DNA of 64,000 nt. Source: Cellulophaga fucicola (GTDB lineage Bacteria > Bacteroidota > Bacteroidia > Flavobacteriales > Flavobacteriaceae). Within the stretch, counting starts at the first letter, position 1. Every line of letters begins with the position of its first letter. Below, piece by piece: positions 50,665 to 61,000 of this stretch. The position numbers and the translations under genes are program-made. The notes below the pieces were generated by a model, which was given only the letters and a program-made list of their open reading frames with translations, was not told where the DNA came from and searched no databases. Where the stretch lies: the NCBI RefSeq assembly GCF_900119145.1, contig NZ_FPIY01000002.1, forward strand, positions 1 to 64,000. Direction: 5' to 3'.

Positions 50665-51680
50665 ATTAAATCTCTTAGTCTAGTTGCTGCTTGTTCTGCC
50701 GTAATATCTCTTTGTGGAGATCCAAACATCTCGTACCCAACCATAAATTTTTTAACCGTAGCACTACGTAATAATGGCGGGTAAAAACTCATATGCCAAT
50801 GCCAATGACTATTATCTTCTCCGTTTGTTGGCGCTTGGTGTATACCACTAGAATAAGGAAAAGAAGTACTAAACAACTTGTCATACGCCTTAGTTATTGC
50901 AGAAATAGCGTCTGCAAAAGCTAAAGATTCTGTTACTGATATTTGACTAATATCATTGTATTGCTTTCTTGGAACTATCATAGCCTCAAAAGGCCAAATT
51001 GCCCAAAAAGGTGTTAGCACAACAAAATCATTATTACTATAAATAATTCTTTCATTTGCCTCTAATTCTTGCGCTAAATAATCTCCTAAAAGACTTCTCT
51101 TATTTATAGCGTAATACTCTTTCTGTTCTTTTTCCTTTTTTATAATCTCGTTAGGCAACGTAGACTGGCTCCATATTTGTCCGTGAGGATGTGGATTACT
51201 ACAACCCATTACAGCTCCCTTGTTTTCAAAAATCTGAACGTAATTAATAGTATCATTACTACCCAACTCTGTATATTCTTTTTGCCAAGTACTAACTACT
51301 TTATTTATGTCTTTTACAGCCATATCTGCCAAACTTTTAGAATGGTCTGGGCTAAAGCAGATTACTTTGCAAATACCTTGTTCACTCTCTGCTTTAAACA
51401 AGCCATTATCTACAGAAAATGTTTTAGAGTCTGTTTGCAAAGCAGCAAAATCGTTAGTAAAAACAAAAACATCTTTATAATCTGGATTTATTTCTCCGTT
51501 AATTCTAGTGTTACCCGCACATAAATAACAATTAGGATCGTGTGCTGGCCTTACTTCATTAGAAACAGCTTCGTTTTGTCCTTGCCACGGTCTCTTTGCT
51601 CTATGCGGAGAAACCAATACCCACTCACCTGTTAGTATATTAAAACGTTTATGCGAAAAATCTTGTAAATCTGTATTCAT
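50661..51680 (-). CDS. galT: Galactose-1-phosphate uridylyltransferase
   Basis: 339 residues from ATG 51680 (MNTDLQDFSHKRFNILTGEW); the frame to 51755 would run into galK. Active-site motif CSNPHPHGQIWS (nucleophilic His), zinc-site CYLCAGN and second HWHWHMSFYPP. It converts Gal-1-P and UDP-Glc to UDP-Gal and Glc-1-P (Leloir pathway). 23 bases after galK. Confidence 0.95.
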   Translation of the reverse strand: MNTDLQDFSHKRFNILTGEWVLVSPHRAKRPWQGQNEAVSNEVRPAHDPNCYLCAGNTRINGEINPDYKDVFVFTNDFAALQTDSKTFSVDNGLFKAESEQGICKVICFSPDHSKSLADMAVKDINKVVSTWQKEYTELGSNDTINYVQIFENKGAVMGCSNPHPHGQIWSQSTLPNEIIKKEKEQKEYYAINKRSLLGDYLAQELEANERIIYSNNDFVVLTPFWAIWPFEAMIVPRKQYNDISQISVTESLAFADAISAITKAYDKLFSTSFPYSSGIHQAPTNGEDNSHWHWHMSFYPPLLRSATVKKFMVGYEMFGSPQRDITAEQAATRLRDLI

Positions 51681-51703
51681 TGTATAGTAGAATTCTGGTT
51701 GTG

Positions 51704-52852
51704 TTATTTTATTTTTTGTGTTCCGTCTGATAATTTTACGTTGTAAATAGAGCAATCTTTACCAAACTCTTTTTTAAATAGCGTAGATATTTCTTTTTTA
51801 AACGATTTAACTTCAGACTTTAAAATTAGATTAATGGTACAGCCTCCAAAGCCACCGCCCATCATCCTTGCTCCTAAAATATTTGGGTTGTTTTTTGTGT
51901 GGTCAACTAAAAAATCTAACTCTTTACAACTTACTTTAAATTGCGTGCTTAAACCGTTATGAGATTTGTACAATAATTCTCCTAGTTGCTTTATATCATC
52001 TGCCTTTATAGCTTTAGAAAACTCTTTAACACGTAAGTTTTCTTCAATTATATACAATGCTTTTTGGTAATCTTCATCTGTAATATCTGTCTTAATTATA
52101 TCTAAATCTGATATTGTAGCATCTCTCAAAGCTTTTATGTTAAGCTTAGCCGATACTTTTTCACAAACCTCTCTTCTATCATTGTAAGCACTTTCAGATA
52201 GGTCATGCTTTACATTTGTGTTAATTAAAAGCAGCTTATAATCTCCAAAATTAATTTTATATAACTTAGATTTTATAGTTCTACAGTCTAACAATAATGC
52301 ACTTTTTTTAACGCCAAACATACTAGCGTATTGGTCCATAATTCCGCATTTAACACCTGCATAATTATGTTCTGCTTGCTGAGATATTAAGATCATTTCT
52401 TTTCTAGAAATACCTAATTTAAACAACTTATTTAAACCAAAAACCACACTGTTTTCTAGTGCCGCAGAAGAAGACATACCTGCACCTCCTGGTATATTAC
52501 CCGCAAAAACCAATTCAAAATTACCAAGGCTAATGCCTCGTTTTTTTATCTCTGCAACTACACCTAAAATATAATTACGCCAGCCACCGTTTTCTAGAGG
52601 AGCAACAGTATCTATACCAAATTGGTAGGTTTCTTCTTTATTTAAGGCATAAACAGTAGATACCTCTTTTTTAGATTTTTGAATAGCTAAAGCAATACCT
52701 TTATTTATTGCTGCAGGAAAAACAAAACCTTCATTATAATCTGTATGCTCCCCTATTAGATTAATTCTACCTGGAGAAAAAACCATAAGTGGCTTAGTTT
52801 TAAATCGTTCTTTAAAACTCTTTTTAACCTCTTTTATTAATTTCTTATTCAT
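51704..52852 (-). CDS. galK: Galactokinase
   Basis: 382 residues of the GHMP kinase family: galactokinase signature GRINLIGEHTDYNEGFVFPA, ATP loop GNIPGGAGMSSSAALENS, and C-terminal ARMMGGGFGGCTINL. It phosphorylates galactose at O1. It starts next to the GntR stop (1 base apart), so gntR-galK-galT is one operon. Confidence 0.96.
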   Translation of the reverse strand: MNKKLIKEVKKSFKERFKTKPLMVFSPGRINLIGEHTDYNEGFVFPAAINKGIALAIQKSKKEVSTVYALNKEETYQFGIDTVAPLENGGWRNYILGVVAEIKKRGISLGNFELVFAGNIPGGAGMSSSAALENSVVFGLNKLFKLGISRKEMILISQQAEHNYAGVKCGIMDQYASMFGVKKSALLLDCRTIKSKLYKINFGDYKLLLINTNVKHDLSESAYNDRREVCEKVSAKLNIKALRDATISDLDIIKTDITDEDYQKALYIIEENLRVKEFSKAIKADDIKQLGELLYKSHNGLSTQFKVSCKELDFLVDHTKNNPNILGARMMGGGFGGCTINLILKSEVKSFKKEISTLFKKEFGKDCSIYNVKLSDGTQKIK

Positions 52853-52853
52853 C

Positions 52854-53852
52854 TTATAATGAGTTTCTTACTATTAACCTATTAGGGTTCTCTATTTGTT
52901 TATTTTCATTAGCTACTATCATTTCTGCCAAACGCTCTCCCATTGTATAAAAGTTAGTAGATATTGCTGTTATACCACCTTCTACAACTTCTTTTAAGAG
53001 ACTGTCGTTATAGCAAATAATACCTATATCCTTGCCTAGAACCAATTGCTGTTGTTGTATTTTTTTTATCAAAATAATTAAACTTCTATCATCTAAAATA
53101 AAATATAATTCCCCTTTTGCAGGTGTACGTTCTTGTATACTAGAAACTAGTTCTTGTGCAATAGCATTGTTTTTACAAAAGGCATTAAAGCCATCTAAAA
53201 TACCTTGTGGTTGCTTCTCTTTTGAGAACAACAAAACCATTTTTTTATATTTTTTAATTGATGAAGAGCACTCTTGTAACCCTTCAAAAACATTCTTTTT
53301 AAAGTTCTGATAAATTGCAGGGTATTCTGCTAACTCCTCGTTGGTCTGATCCAATATATAAACTTTGTCTTTTGGTAGTTTTTCTACAACGTGCTTTATA
53401 TTTTGTAAGTTGGCAGGCATAAGTACATAATACTTATAGTCACCAATATTATCATATATCAATTTTGAGAAAATAGCTGGGTTAAAATGATGAAAATAGA
53501 TATCTACCTGCACATTATCTCCTAACTTTTCTAAAAAAGAATTATACAAATCTTCTTTAAATGAGTTTAGCTCATCAAACAATAAAAAAACCTTTTGTAC
53601 TACATTAACATCTTCACTAATTAAGTAATAACCTTTACCTGCTATAGACTGTACAATACCACGTGTTTTTAACTCATTAAAGGCCATTAAAACGGTGTCT
53701 CTAGACAGCTTATGTTGATCTCTAATACTATTTATAGATGGTAACTTATCTCCTTTTTTTAATGCCCCAAGTTCTATAGCCTCTTCTACAGAAGCTATAA
53801 TTTGTTTATACTTTGGCATACCAGAGTTGCCTTTTATAGAAACTATACCCAT
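52854..53852 (-). CDS. GntR-family regulator with sugar-binding domain
   Basis: 332 residues. N-terminal winged helix (KGDKLPSINSIRDQHKLSRD then TVLMAFNELKTRGIVQSIAG) joined to a LacI-like periplasmic-binding domain (FLLFDELNSFKEDLYNSFLE). This fusion is common for Bacteroidota sugar regulators. The setting makes it the gal regulator, probably sensing galactose. Confidence 0.9.
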   Translation of the reverse strand: MGIVSIKGNSGMPKYKQIIASVEEAIELGALKKGDKLPSINSIRDQHKLSRDTVLMAFNELKTRGIVQSIAGKGYYLISEDVNVVQKVFLLFDELNSFKEDLYNSFLEKLGDNVQVDIYFHHFNPAIFSKLIYDNIGDYKYYVLMPANLQNIKHVVEKLPKDKVYILDQTNEELAEYPAIYQNFKKNVFEGLQECSSSIKKYKKMVLLFSKEKQPQGILDGFNAFCKNNAIAQELVSSIQERTPAKGELYFILDDRSLIILIKKIQQQQLVLGKDIGIICYNDSLLKEVVEGGITAISTNFYTMGERLAEMIVANENKQIENPNRLIVRNSL

Positions 53853-53886
53853 ATGACAAATATAAAATAAAAACGCAAAAAAACAA

Positions 53887-53902
53887 ACTAGTAGGTACTA
53901 GT
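53887..53902. promoter_or_regulatory. Probable gal operator
   Basis: ACTAGTA-GG-TACTAGT, a perfect 7-bp inverted repeat, lies in the divergent gntR-galK-galT / galE region, 34 bases from gntR and 61 from galE. It is the likely target of the GntR regulator. Confidence 0.65.
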
Positions 53903-53963
53903 ATGGTTTTTAATTTTTTTTTCTTAATATAGCTACTTCAAATTAACACAACTAAATAATTAG

Positions 53964-54998
53964 ATGATGAAAAATAAGATAATTGTAACTGGAGGCTGTG
54001 GTTATATAGGGTCTCATACAGTTATAGAACTGTTAGAAAGTAATTTTGAAGTTGTTATTTTTGATGATTTATCTAACTCTACAGAAAAAACAATAGATAG
54101 AATATCACAAATTACTGGAAAAACACCACAGTTTGTAAAGGTCGATTTAAAAAACGAAACGGAAACAGACAGGGTTTTTACAGCTCATAAAGATGCTTTA
54201 GCAGTTATACATTTTGCTGCTCATAAAGCAGTAGGAGAATCTGTAAAAGAGCCATTAAAATATTATCAAAATAATTTTTACTCGCTTATAAACTCTCTTA
54301 ACTCGCAACTAAAAAATAACATTACTAATTTTATATTTTCATCTTCTGCAACTGTTTATGGTTTACCTAAAACCTTACCTATTACAGAGAAAAACAAAAC
54401 CAAACGCCCTTTTTCTCCTTATGGAAACACAAAAAAGGTTTCCGAAGAAATTTTAGAAGACTTAACAAAATCTAATCCAGATTTTACTGCAATATCTTTA
54501 AGATATTTTAACCCTATTGGAGCACACGAGTCGGGTTTAATTGGTGAATTACCAACAGGAATACCTAATAACCTTATGCCATACGTAACACAAACAGCTG
54601 CCGGAATTAGAGAAAAACTAATGATATACGGTAATGACTACCCTACTAAAGATGGTACACCTATTAGAGATTACATTCATGTAGTAGACTTAGCAAAAGC
54701 GCACGTTTTATCTGTAAAAAGGTTAGTAAACAAAGAACAAGAGAAGTCTTTTGAATACTTTAATCTAGGTACTGGCATTGGTTACTCTGTACTAGATATT
54801 ATAAAAACCTTTGAAAAGGTTACCAACTCTAAACTTAATTATGAAATTACAAGCAGAAGAGAAGGCGATGTTCCTAAATTATATGCTGCTACCAAATTAG
54901 CAACAAAAAAATTAGGTTGGACACCTAAAAGGGAATTAAATGAAATGATAAGCTCTTCTTGGAAATGGGAACAAAACGTAAGAAAAGAGCAAAAATAA
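53964..54998 (+). CDS. galE: UDP-glucose 4-epimerase
   Basis: 344 residues of an extended SDR: NAD-binding VTGGCGYIGSHTVIELLE, catalytic FSSSATVYG (Ser) and YGNTKK (Tyr-x3-Lys), and RYFNPIGAHESGLIGE. It interconverts UDP-Gal and UDP-Glc. Divergent from the gal operon; its stop overlaps the next ATG (TAATG). Confidence 0.96.
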   Translation: MMKNKIIVTGGCGYIGSHTVIELLESNFEVVIFDDLSNSTEKTIDRISQITGKTPQFVKVDLKNETETDRVFTAHKDALAVIHFAAHKAVGESVKEPLKYYQNNFYSLINSLNSQLKNNITNFIFSSSATVYGLPKTLPITEKNKTKRPFSPYGNTKKVSEEILEDLTKSNPDFTAISLRYFNPIGAHESGLIGELPTGIPNNLMPYVTQTAAGIREKLMIYGNDYPTKDGTPIRDYIHVVDLAKAHVLSVKRLVNKEQEKSFEYFNLGTGIGYSVLDIIKTFEKVTNSKLNYEITSRREGDVPKLYAATKLATKKLGWTPKRELNEMISSSWKWEQNVRKEQK

Positions 54999-55984
54999 TG
55001 ATACAAACAAGGCCAACATTATCACAAATGTCAAAAGCATTAGATTTGTCTATATCTACAGTATCTAAATCGCTATCAGACAGTCCAGAAATTAGTATAA
55101 GTACTAAAAACAAAGTACGAGAATTTGCTCGTAAATGCAACTACAGACCAAACAGTTTTGCTGCTAGTTTAAGAAGGGGTTACACCAAAAATATAGGATT
55201 AATAATACCTAGTGTCTTAAACCCTTTTTATGCAAAAGTATTAGTTGGAGTAGAAAAATATTTAGACGAAAACGGATACAAATTAATAACAAGTATTAGT
55301 AACGAGTCTGCAGAGAAAGAAGCAAAATATCTTAGTGTTTTAGGTAGTGGATATGTAGATGGTGTTATTATATGTGTATCTAAAGAAACTGAAATTACAA
55401 ACAAGTACAAACATATAGATACGCTTATAGGTCAAGGTACACCACTTGTTTTGTTTGATAGAATTAGTGATTTAAAAAGATGCGATAGCGTTAGAATTGA
55501 CGACTACAAAGCATCTTTTGAGGCTACAGAGTATTTAATAGTAAATAAAGATTGCAAAAAACCAATTATGGTATCCTTAATTAACCAACTGCAACACGGT
55601 AAATTAAGAGCCAAAGGATTTACAGATGCGTTAAAGAAATATAATATTTCTACAGAAAATAGCATTATAGATGCTACAACTATAGAAGAGTTAATTTCTA
55701 AAGTTAAGCCTGTATTACAAGAAAATAATATAGACGGTATTTTTGGCGCAAATGATTTAGCGTTAGCACAAACTATGGATATAGAAAGAAACTTAAATAC
55801 AATAAAAATTGCATATACTGGCTTTTGTAATAATTCTAAAATAGCGTGGAATCCTGCACTTAGAATTATAAATCAGAATGCAAAAAAAATGGGAGAAGAA
55901 GCTGCTAAACTAGTAATACAGCGTATAAAAATCACCAACACTACAGAGTTTTACACTCGCACAATTAGAACCGAATTTGTTTAA
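54998..55984 (+). CDS. LacI family transcriptional regulator
   Basis: 328 residues from ATG 54998, which overlaps the galE stop by one base. A longer frame to 54959 would overlap galE. Helix-turn-helix: PTLSQMSKALDLSISTVSKS; binding domain from NIGLIIPSVLNPFYAKVLVG. Coupled to galE, so it may add a second sugar signal to the gal region. Confidence 0.9.
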   Translation: MIQTRPTLSQMSKALDLSISTVSKSLSDSPEISISTKNKVREFARKCNYRPNSFAASLRRGYTKNIGLIIPSVLNPFYAKVLVGVEKYLDENGYKLITSISNESAEKEAKYLSVLGSGYVDGVIICVSKETEITNKYKHIDTLIGQGTPLVLFDRISDLKRCDSVRIDDYKASFEATEYLIVNKDCKKPIMVSLINQLQHGKLRAKGFTDALKKYNISTENSIIDATTIEELISKVKPVLQENNIDGIFGANDLALAQTMDIERNLNTIKIAYTGFCNNSKIAWNPALRIINQNAKKMGEEAAKLVIQRIKITNTTEFYTRTIRTEFV

Positions 55985-56004
55985 AATTTTGCTATACTAA
56001 ATCA

Positions 56005-56047
56005 ATTTTAACAAGAGTACAGAAGAGATTAGTACTCTTGTTAAAAT
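56005..56047. terminator. Bidirectional terminator between lacI-2 and the SDR gene
   Basis: ATTTTAACAAGAGTAC (56005-56020) and GTACTCTTGTTAAAAT (56032-56047) form a 16-bp perfect stem with an 11-base loop between convergent genes. Confidence 0.88.
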
Positions 56048-56054
56048 ACCATTA

Positions 56055-56816
56055 TTATATCATTTGTCCGCCAGACACCTCAATACGTTGCGCATTAATC
56101 CACTCTGCATCATCTGTACATAAAAAAGCCACTACACTACCTATATCACCAGGAACACCTACTCTACCTAAAGCTGTTTGCGAACCAATAAAATTATTTA
56201 AATCTTTATTATCTCTTACTACTCCGCCACCAAAATCTGTTTCTATAGCACCTGGAGCTACAGTATTTACTCTTATTTTTTTATCTCCTAGTTCTTTTGC
56301 CAAATATCTTGACAATACCTCTACAGCTCCCTTTGCAGCTGCATAAGCTGCATATCCAGGCAAAGAAAATCTGGTTAAACCCGTAGAGATATTTACCACA
56401 CCTCCATTAGTATTTAAAAAAGGCAATGCTTTTTGTGTTATAAAAAACGGAGCTTTAAAATGAATGTTAACTAGATTATTAAATTGATCTTCTGTTGTGT
56501 TTTCGATAGTTTCATAGGTGCCAACACCTGCATTATTCACTAAAAAATCAAACTTTTCTACATTTAAAAACTCTAATAAATTCTTTTTAAGATTGATAAA
56601 AAACAAATCGAAATTAGCAATATCATCTACATTTAACTGTATTGCAAATGCCTTATTACCAATTTCCTCTATTTCTTTTACCACAGCTAATGCGCCATCT
56701 TTATTACTCTTATAAGTTACAATAACATCTAGCCCTTTTTTTGCTAAACTAATTGCCATATTTTTTCCTAAACCACGGCTACCTCCTGTTACTAATACTA
56801 TTTTATTTTGTACCAT
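56055..56816 (-). CDS. Short-chain dehydrogenase/reductase
   Basis: 253 residues of a classical SDR: VTGGSRGLGKNMAISLAKKG (cofactor), NNAGVGTYETIE, and catalytic Ser...Y-A-A-A-K in STGLTRFSLPGYAAYAAAKG. It oxidizes or reduces an alcohol/carbonyl with NAD(P). Substrate unknown. It precedes the AraC regulator gene in the same direction (transcribed after it), with 95 bases between. Confidence 0.93.
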   Translation of the reverse strand: MVQNKIVLVTGGSRGLGKNMAISLAKKGLDVIVTYKSNKDGALAVVKEIEEIGNKAFAIQLNVDDIANFDLFFINLKKNLLEFLNVEKFDFLVNNAGVGTYETIENTTEDQFNNLVNIHFKAPFFITQKALPFLNTNGGVVNISTGLTRFSLPGYAAYAAAKGAVEVLSRYLAKELGDKKIRVNTVAPGAIETDFGGGVVRDNKDLNNFIGSQTALGRVGVPGDIGSVVAFLCTDDAEWINAQRIEVSGGQMI

Positions 56817-56911
56817 ATTATTTTATTTAAATTATAGTACAAATCTCTAAAACAGAAACTCTAGTCGTTTACAAAAAACAAAGAGATAGTTGTAAATTTC
56901 AAAGAACAATT

Positions 56912-57817
56912 TTAATTTCTAAACTTATTAGGCGAAAAAGAGGTTTGCTTTTTAAAAAAGTTTGAAAAATGAGAAACTTCATCAAAACCTAAAGAGAATG
57001 AAATTTCTGACACAGACCAATTTGTTTGTTTTAATAAATACTTTGCTTCTTGTGTTACTCTGGTTGTAATAAAATAGGTTGTTGTATTGCCTGTAGTTTC
57101 TTTTAGCGTTGTGTTTAAATGGTTAACATGCACTGCTAGTCTATTAGCATAATCTTTAGCTGATTTTAGTTTTAATTGCTGTTGCGTACTTTCTATAGGA
57201 AATTGTCTTTCTAACAACTCTAAAAATAAAGACGTTATTCTTTTTGAAGCTGTTTGCGTAGAATACAAAGCCGTATTTGGTTGTAACTTTTGTCCAAAAT
57301 GAATAATTTCTAGAATATAATTTCTAATTAAATCGTACTTATAAGCGTAAGAAGAATCTATCTCTGTATGCATTTTAGAGAATAATACGGCTAATTCTTT
57401 ATATTCATTTTTAGACAATTGAAAAACAGGATAACCACCTGAATTAAAAATTGGCAAATCGTCTAATACAACTCCACTTTTAGATTTTATTAAGAACTCA
57501 TTTGTAAAAACACAAAATTTACCTTTTTGTTTACTGTCTAAAGATTCGTATTTATAAGGGACTTTAGGTGATCCAAAAAGCAGTGCATATTTATCAATAT
57601 CAATAATTTTATCTGCATACTCCGCCCTATTTCTACCATTAATAAGACTAATTTTATAATACATTCGCCTATTATACGGCATTACATTATCCGTTTTTAA
57701 TTGAGCCAACATTTCTGGTATATCAAAAATATTAAAGTGTCCAATATTTTTACCTATTGCTTCAGGTAGTTCTGTATTTATCTCTTTATAAAAATTTTCA
57801 ATGGTGGTAGCTTTCAT
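56912..57817 (-). CDS. AraC family transcriptional regulator
   Basis: 301 residues from ATG 57817; the frame continues to a TTG at 57838, which is less likely. The N-terminal cupin-type domain is weakly conserved. The C-terminal AraC helices are LLKQTNWSVSEISFSLGFDE and VSHFSNFFKKQTSFSPNKFR. It probably controls the SDR gene. Confidence 0.9.
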   Translation of the reverse strand: MKATTIENFYKEINTELPEAIGKNIGHFNIFDIPEMLAQLKTDNVMPYNRRMYYKISLINGRNRAEYADKIIDIDKYALLFGSPKVPYKYESLDSKQKGKFCVFTNEFLIKSKSGVVLDDLPIFNSGGYPVFQLSKNEYKELAVLFSKMHTEIDSSYAYKYDLIRNYILEIIHFGQKLQPNTALYSTQTASKRITSLFLELLERQFPIESTQQQLKLKSAKDYANRLAVHVNHLNTTLKETTGNTTTYFITTRVTQEAKYLLKQTNWSVSEISFSLGFDEVSHFSNFFKKQTSFSPNKFRN

Positions 57818-58000
57818 CCTATTTATTGTAAAATTCAAATATCAATCTAATAACATACATTCTATTTACAATTTCAAAATAATACCATCTACAAATAAAA
57901 AAATAGCAGCTTTTAACATTAATTTAAGCAATTAGCCCAATTTCTTCTCTAACTAGATTTTAATTTATAAATTGTACGAGCAAAAAACTATGCGCTTTTT

Positions 58001-61000
58001 ATGAGAAAAGTATTGCTTATTGTCTTCTTATACCTATTCTCTAATACTATCTTTTCTCAAGATTTATCTAAAGAATATAATTTTGTAAGTATAAAAGAAG
58101 GCATCTCTAAGGTTGGTGTATCTACAATTGTGCAAGACCATCACGGGTTTATGTGGATGGGTACAAATGGTGTTGGTTTATACCGTTACGATGGTATAGA
58201 CTATACCTACTACAAGCATATTTTAAACGATACCACCTCTATAAGTAGTAGTTTGGTTTATTGCTCTTATTTAGACAATAGCAATAGATTGTGGTTTGGT
58301 ACAGAAGAGGGCTTAAATGTGTACGATAGAGATAAAGATCAGTTTAAAAAAATTCACCTTACTACCGAAGAAAAAGAAAATAGAACAAACATATCTATAC
58401 GCAGTTTAGAGGGCGATAAAAACGGAAATCTATTTATTGGTACGTATGAGCAGGGATTGTTTAAGTTAAATTTAGAAACTTTAGAGGCTAAAAAAATACA
58501 AAATCAATACAAGTACATCCCTATTAGCATTTTTGCTTTAAAAATTGATAACAATAACAAAATTTACGCGGGTACAAGTATAGGTTTGCAGGAATTTGAT
58601 TCTAACACAAATACCTTAAAACAATCTTTACTTAATACAGAAGATAACTCGTCTTCCCTTAAACAACCCATACAATCTTTAATGGTTGATAAAAAAAACA
58701 ATATTTGGGTAGGTACAATTGGTGACGGACTTTATAAAATTGATGATCGACTAAATACCTATCATTTTTCAATTTCTGATAACAAGATTTTTTCTATAAT
58801 TCAGTTACCGGACAATACCATTATGGTGGGTTCAGAGAACAGTGGACTTTTTCACTTAAACACTAATGGTAGTATTATAAAAAGATATCTTTCTAGTAAG
58901 ACTGATGAAAAAAGTATTTTATACAACTCTATTTGGTCTTTATTTCTGGATAAGAACCAAAGAATCTGGATGGGTTATTACAATTCTGGTGTTGCTGTTT
59001 ATGATAAGTTATATGATAAATTTAAAAACATAGAAAGCCTAAATAACACTCAAAATTCGCTTCAAATAGGTTCTGTAACCGGTATTTCTCAGGATAGTGA
59101 GGGTAAACTTTGGATTAGTATGGATGGCGGTGGTATAGATGTACTAGATCCTAAAACAAATAACTTTACCCATATAAACCTAAAAGAAAATAGTACTTAC
59201 TCTGGACTAACCAGTGATTATATAGAAGCCATTTTTATAGATAGCAAAGAAAACATCTGGGCAACAAGTTGGGACAATGGTATATATATGCTAAAAAAAG
59301 GAGAAACTAAATTTACTCACTTTAACATAGAAAACACCAATGGTAATTTAAGTTCTAATACCGTTCTTAGTATTGATGAAGATTCTGAAGGTACCATTTG
59401 GATAGGCTCTTTTTATAGAGGTTTGCACTCTTACAATCCTAACACAGAAAAAATTACACACCATAACACAGAAATTTTTGTAAAGAATGATATTACAGTT
59501 AGTGATATCTGGAAAGTTTTAGTAGATCATGAAGATAATATTTGGCTTGGTACAACTTTAGGTTTATTTAGAGTTAAAAAAACAAATAATGGTAATTTTA
59601 TTGTGACTCCAATGTCCGCTAGGATGTCTAAAGAATACAGAAACCAAGCAAGTGCTAGCCATATTTTAACCTTACATGAAGATAGTAAAGGAAATATGTG
59701 GATTGGTACAAAAGGTGCTGGTCTTTGTAAATACAACGTAGCAGAAGACACTTTTAAATGGTATAATAAATTTAATGGTTTAACAGAAGAAAATGTATCT
59801 GGAATTATAGAATGTACAGATGGTAACATTTGGGTTACAGGTAACGCAGGTATCTCTAAAATTATAGAAAAAGATAATAGTATTACTAATTACACAAGCA
59901 ATGACGGTTTATTATCTAACGACTTTAATATAAATGCAACCTACAAAGACAGTGAAGGAAAACTGTACTTTGGTAATTATAAGGGCGTAGATTATTTTAA
60001 CCCTAAAAACATACAAACCAACAAAACGCTAACTTCTATTTACTTAACAGATTTTAAACTGTTTAATAAAAAGGTGACTCCAACACAAGATAAATCACCC
60101 TTAAAAAAAGTTATATCAGAAACAGATAGCTTAACATTAAGTAGCAAACAATCTGTTTTTACTATAGAATATTCTGGTATTAACTACACCAGACCAGAGA
60201 AAAACGAGTATGCCTATTATTTAGAAGGATACGAGAAAAATTGGAACTATGTTGGTAATACTAGAAATGCAACTTACACAAATTTAGATCCTGGTAATTA
60301 TGTTTTTAAACTAAAAGCGTCTAATAATGATGGGGTTTGGAATGAAAATCCGTTGGAATTAAAAATTACAATACTACCTCCCTGGTGGAAAAACATTTGG
60401 GCACTAATGGCCTATGTTGTCCTTTTTCTTTTAGGTGTGTACATTTTAAATAAAATGACACAAAGTAGAATAAAAGAGAAACAACTTATTAATAACGAAA
60501 GAGATAAAAGATTACAAGAAAAAGACTTAGACGAGAAAAAATTTCAGTTTTTCACAAATATATCTCATGAGTTTAGAACACCATTAACACTTATATTAAA
60601 TCCGTTAGAAGATATTATTAACGATACTAATATTAGTCTACCTGAGCGTACCAAAGAAAAACTAAACATAATACATAAAAATACAGATAGACTTTACCGT
60701 TTAATAAACGAGCTTTTAGATTTTAGAAAACTAGAGCTAAACAAAATAAACATAAAAGTAAGAGAGCTTAACCTTGTTGCTTTTACCAAAGAAATTGCGA
60801 GTCACTTTAAAGAAGAAGCAAATTCTAAAAACATTAACTTATGGGTTAGCTCTACTATAGAAGATTTATCTATATGGGCAGATGAAAACAAATTAGAGAA
60901 AATAATATTTAATATTTTATCTAATGCAATGAAGGTTACTCCTAATGGTGGTGCCATAAAAATTAAGTTAGAACCAAAAAGTAAACTAGCAATACTGCCG

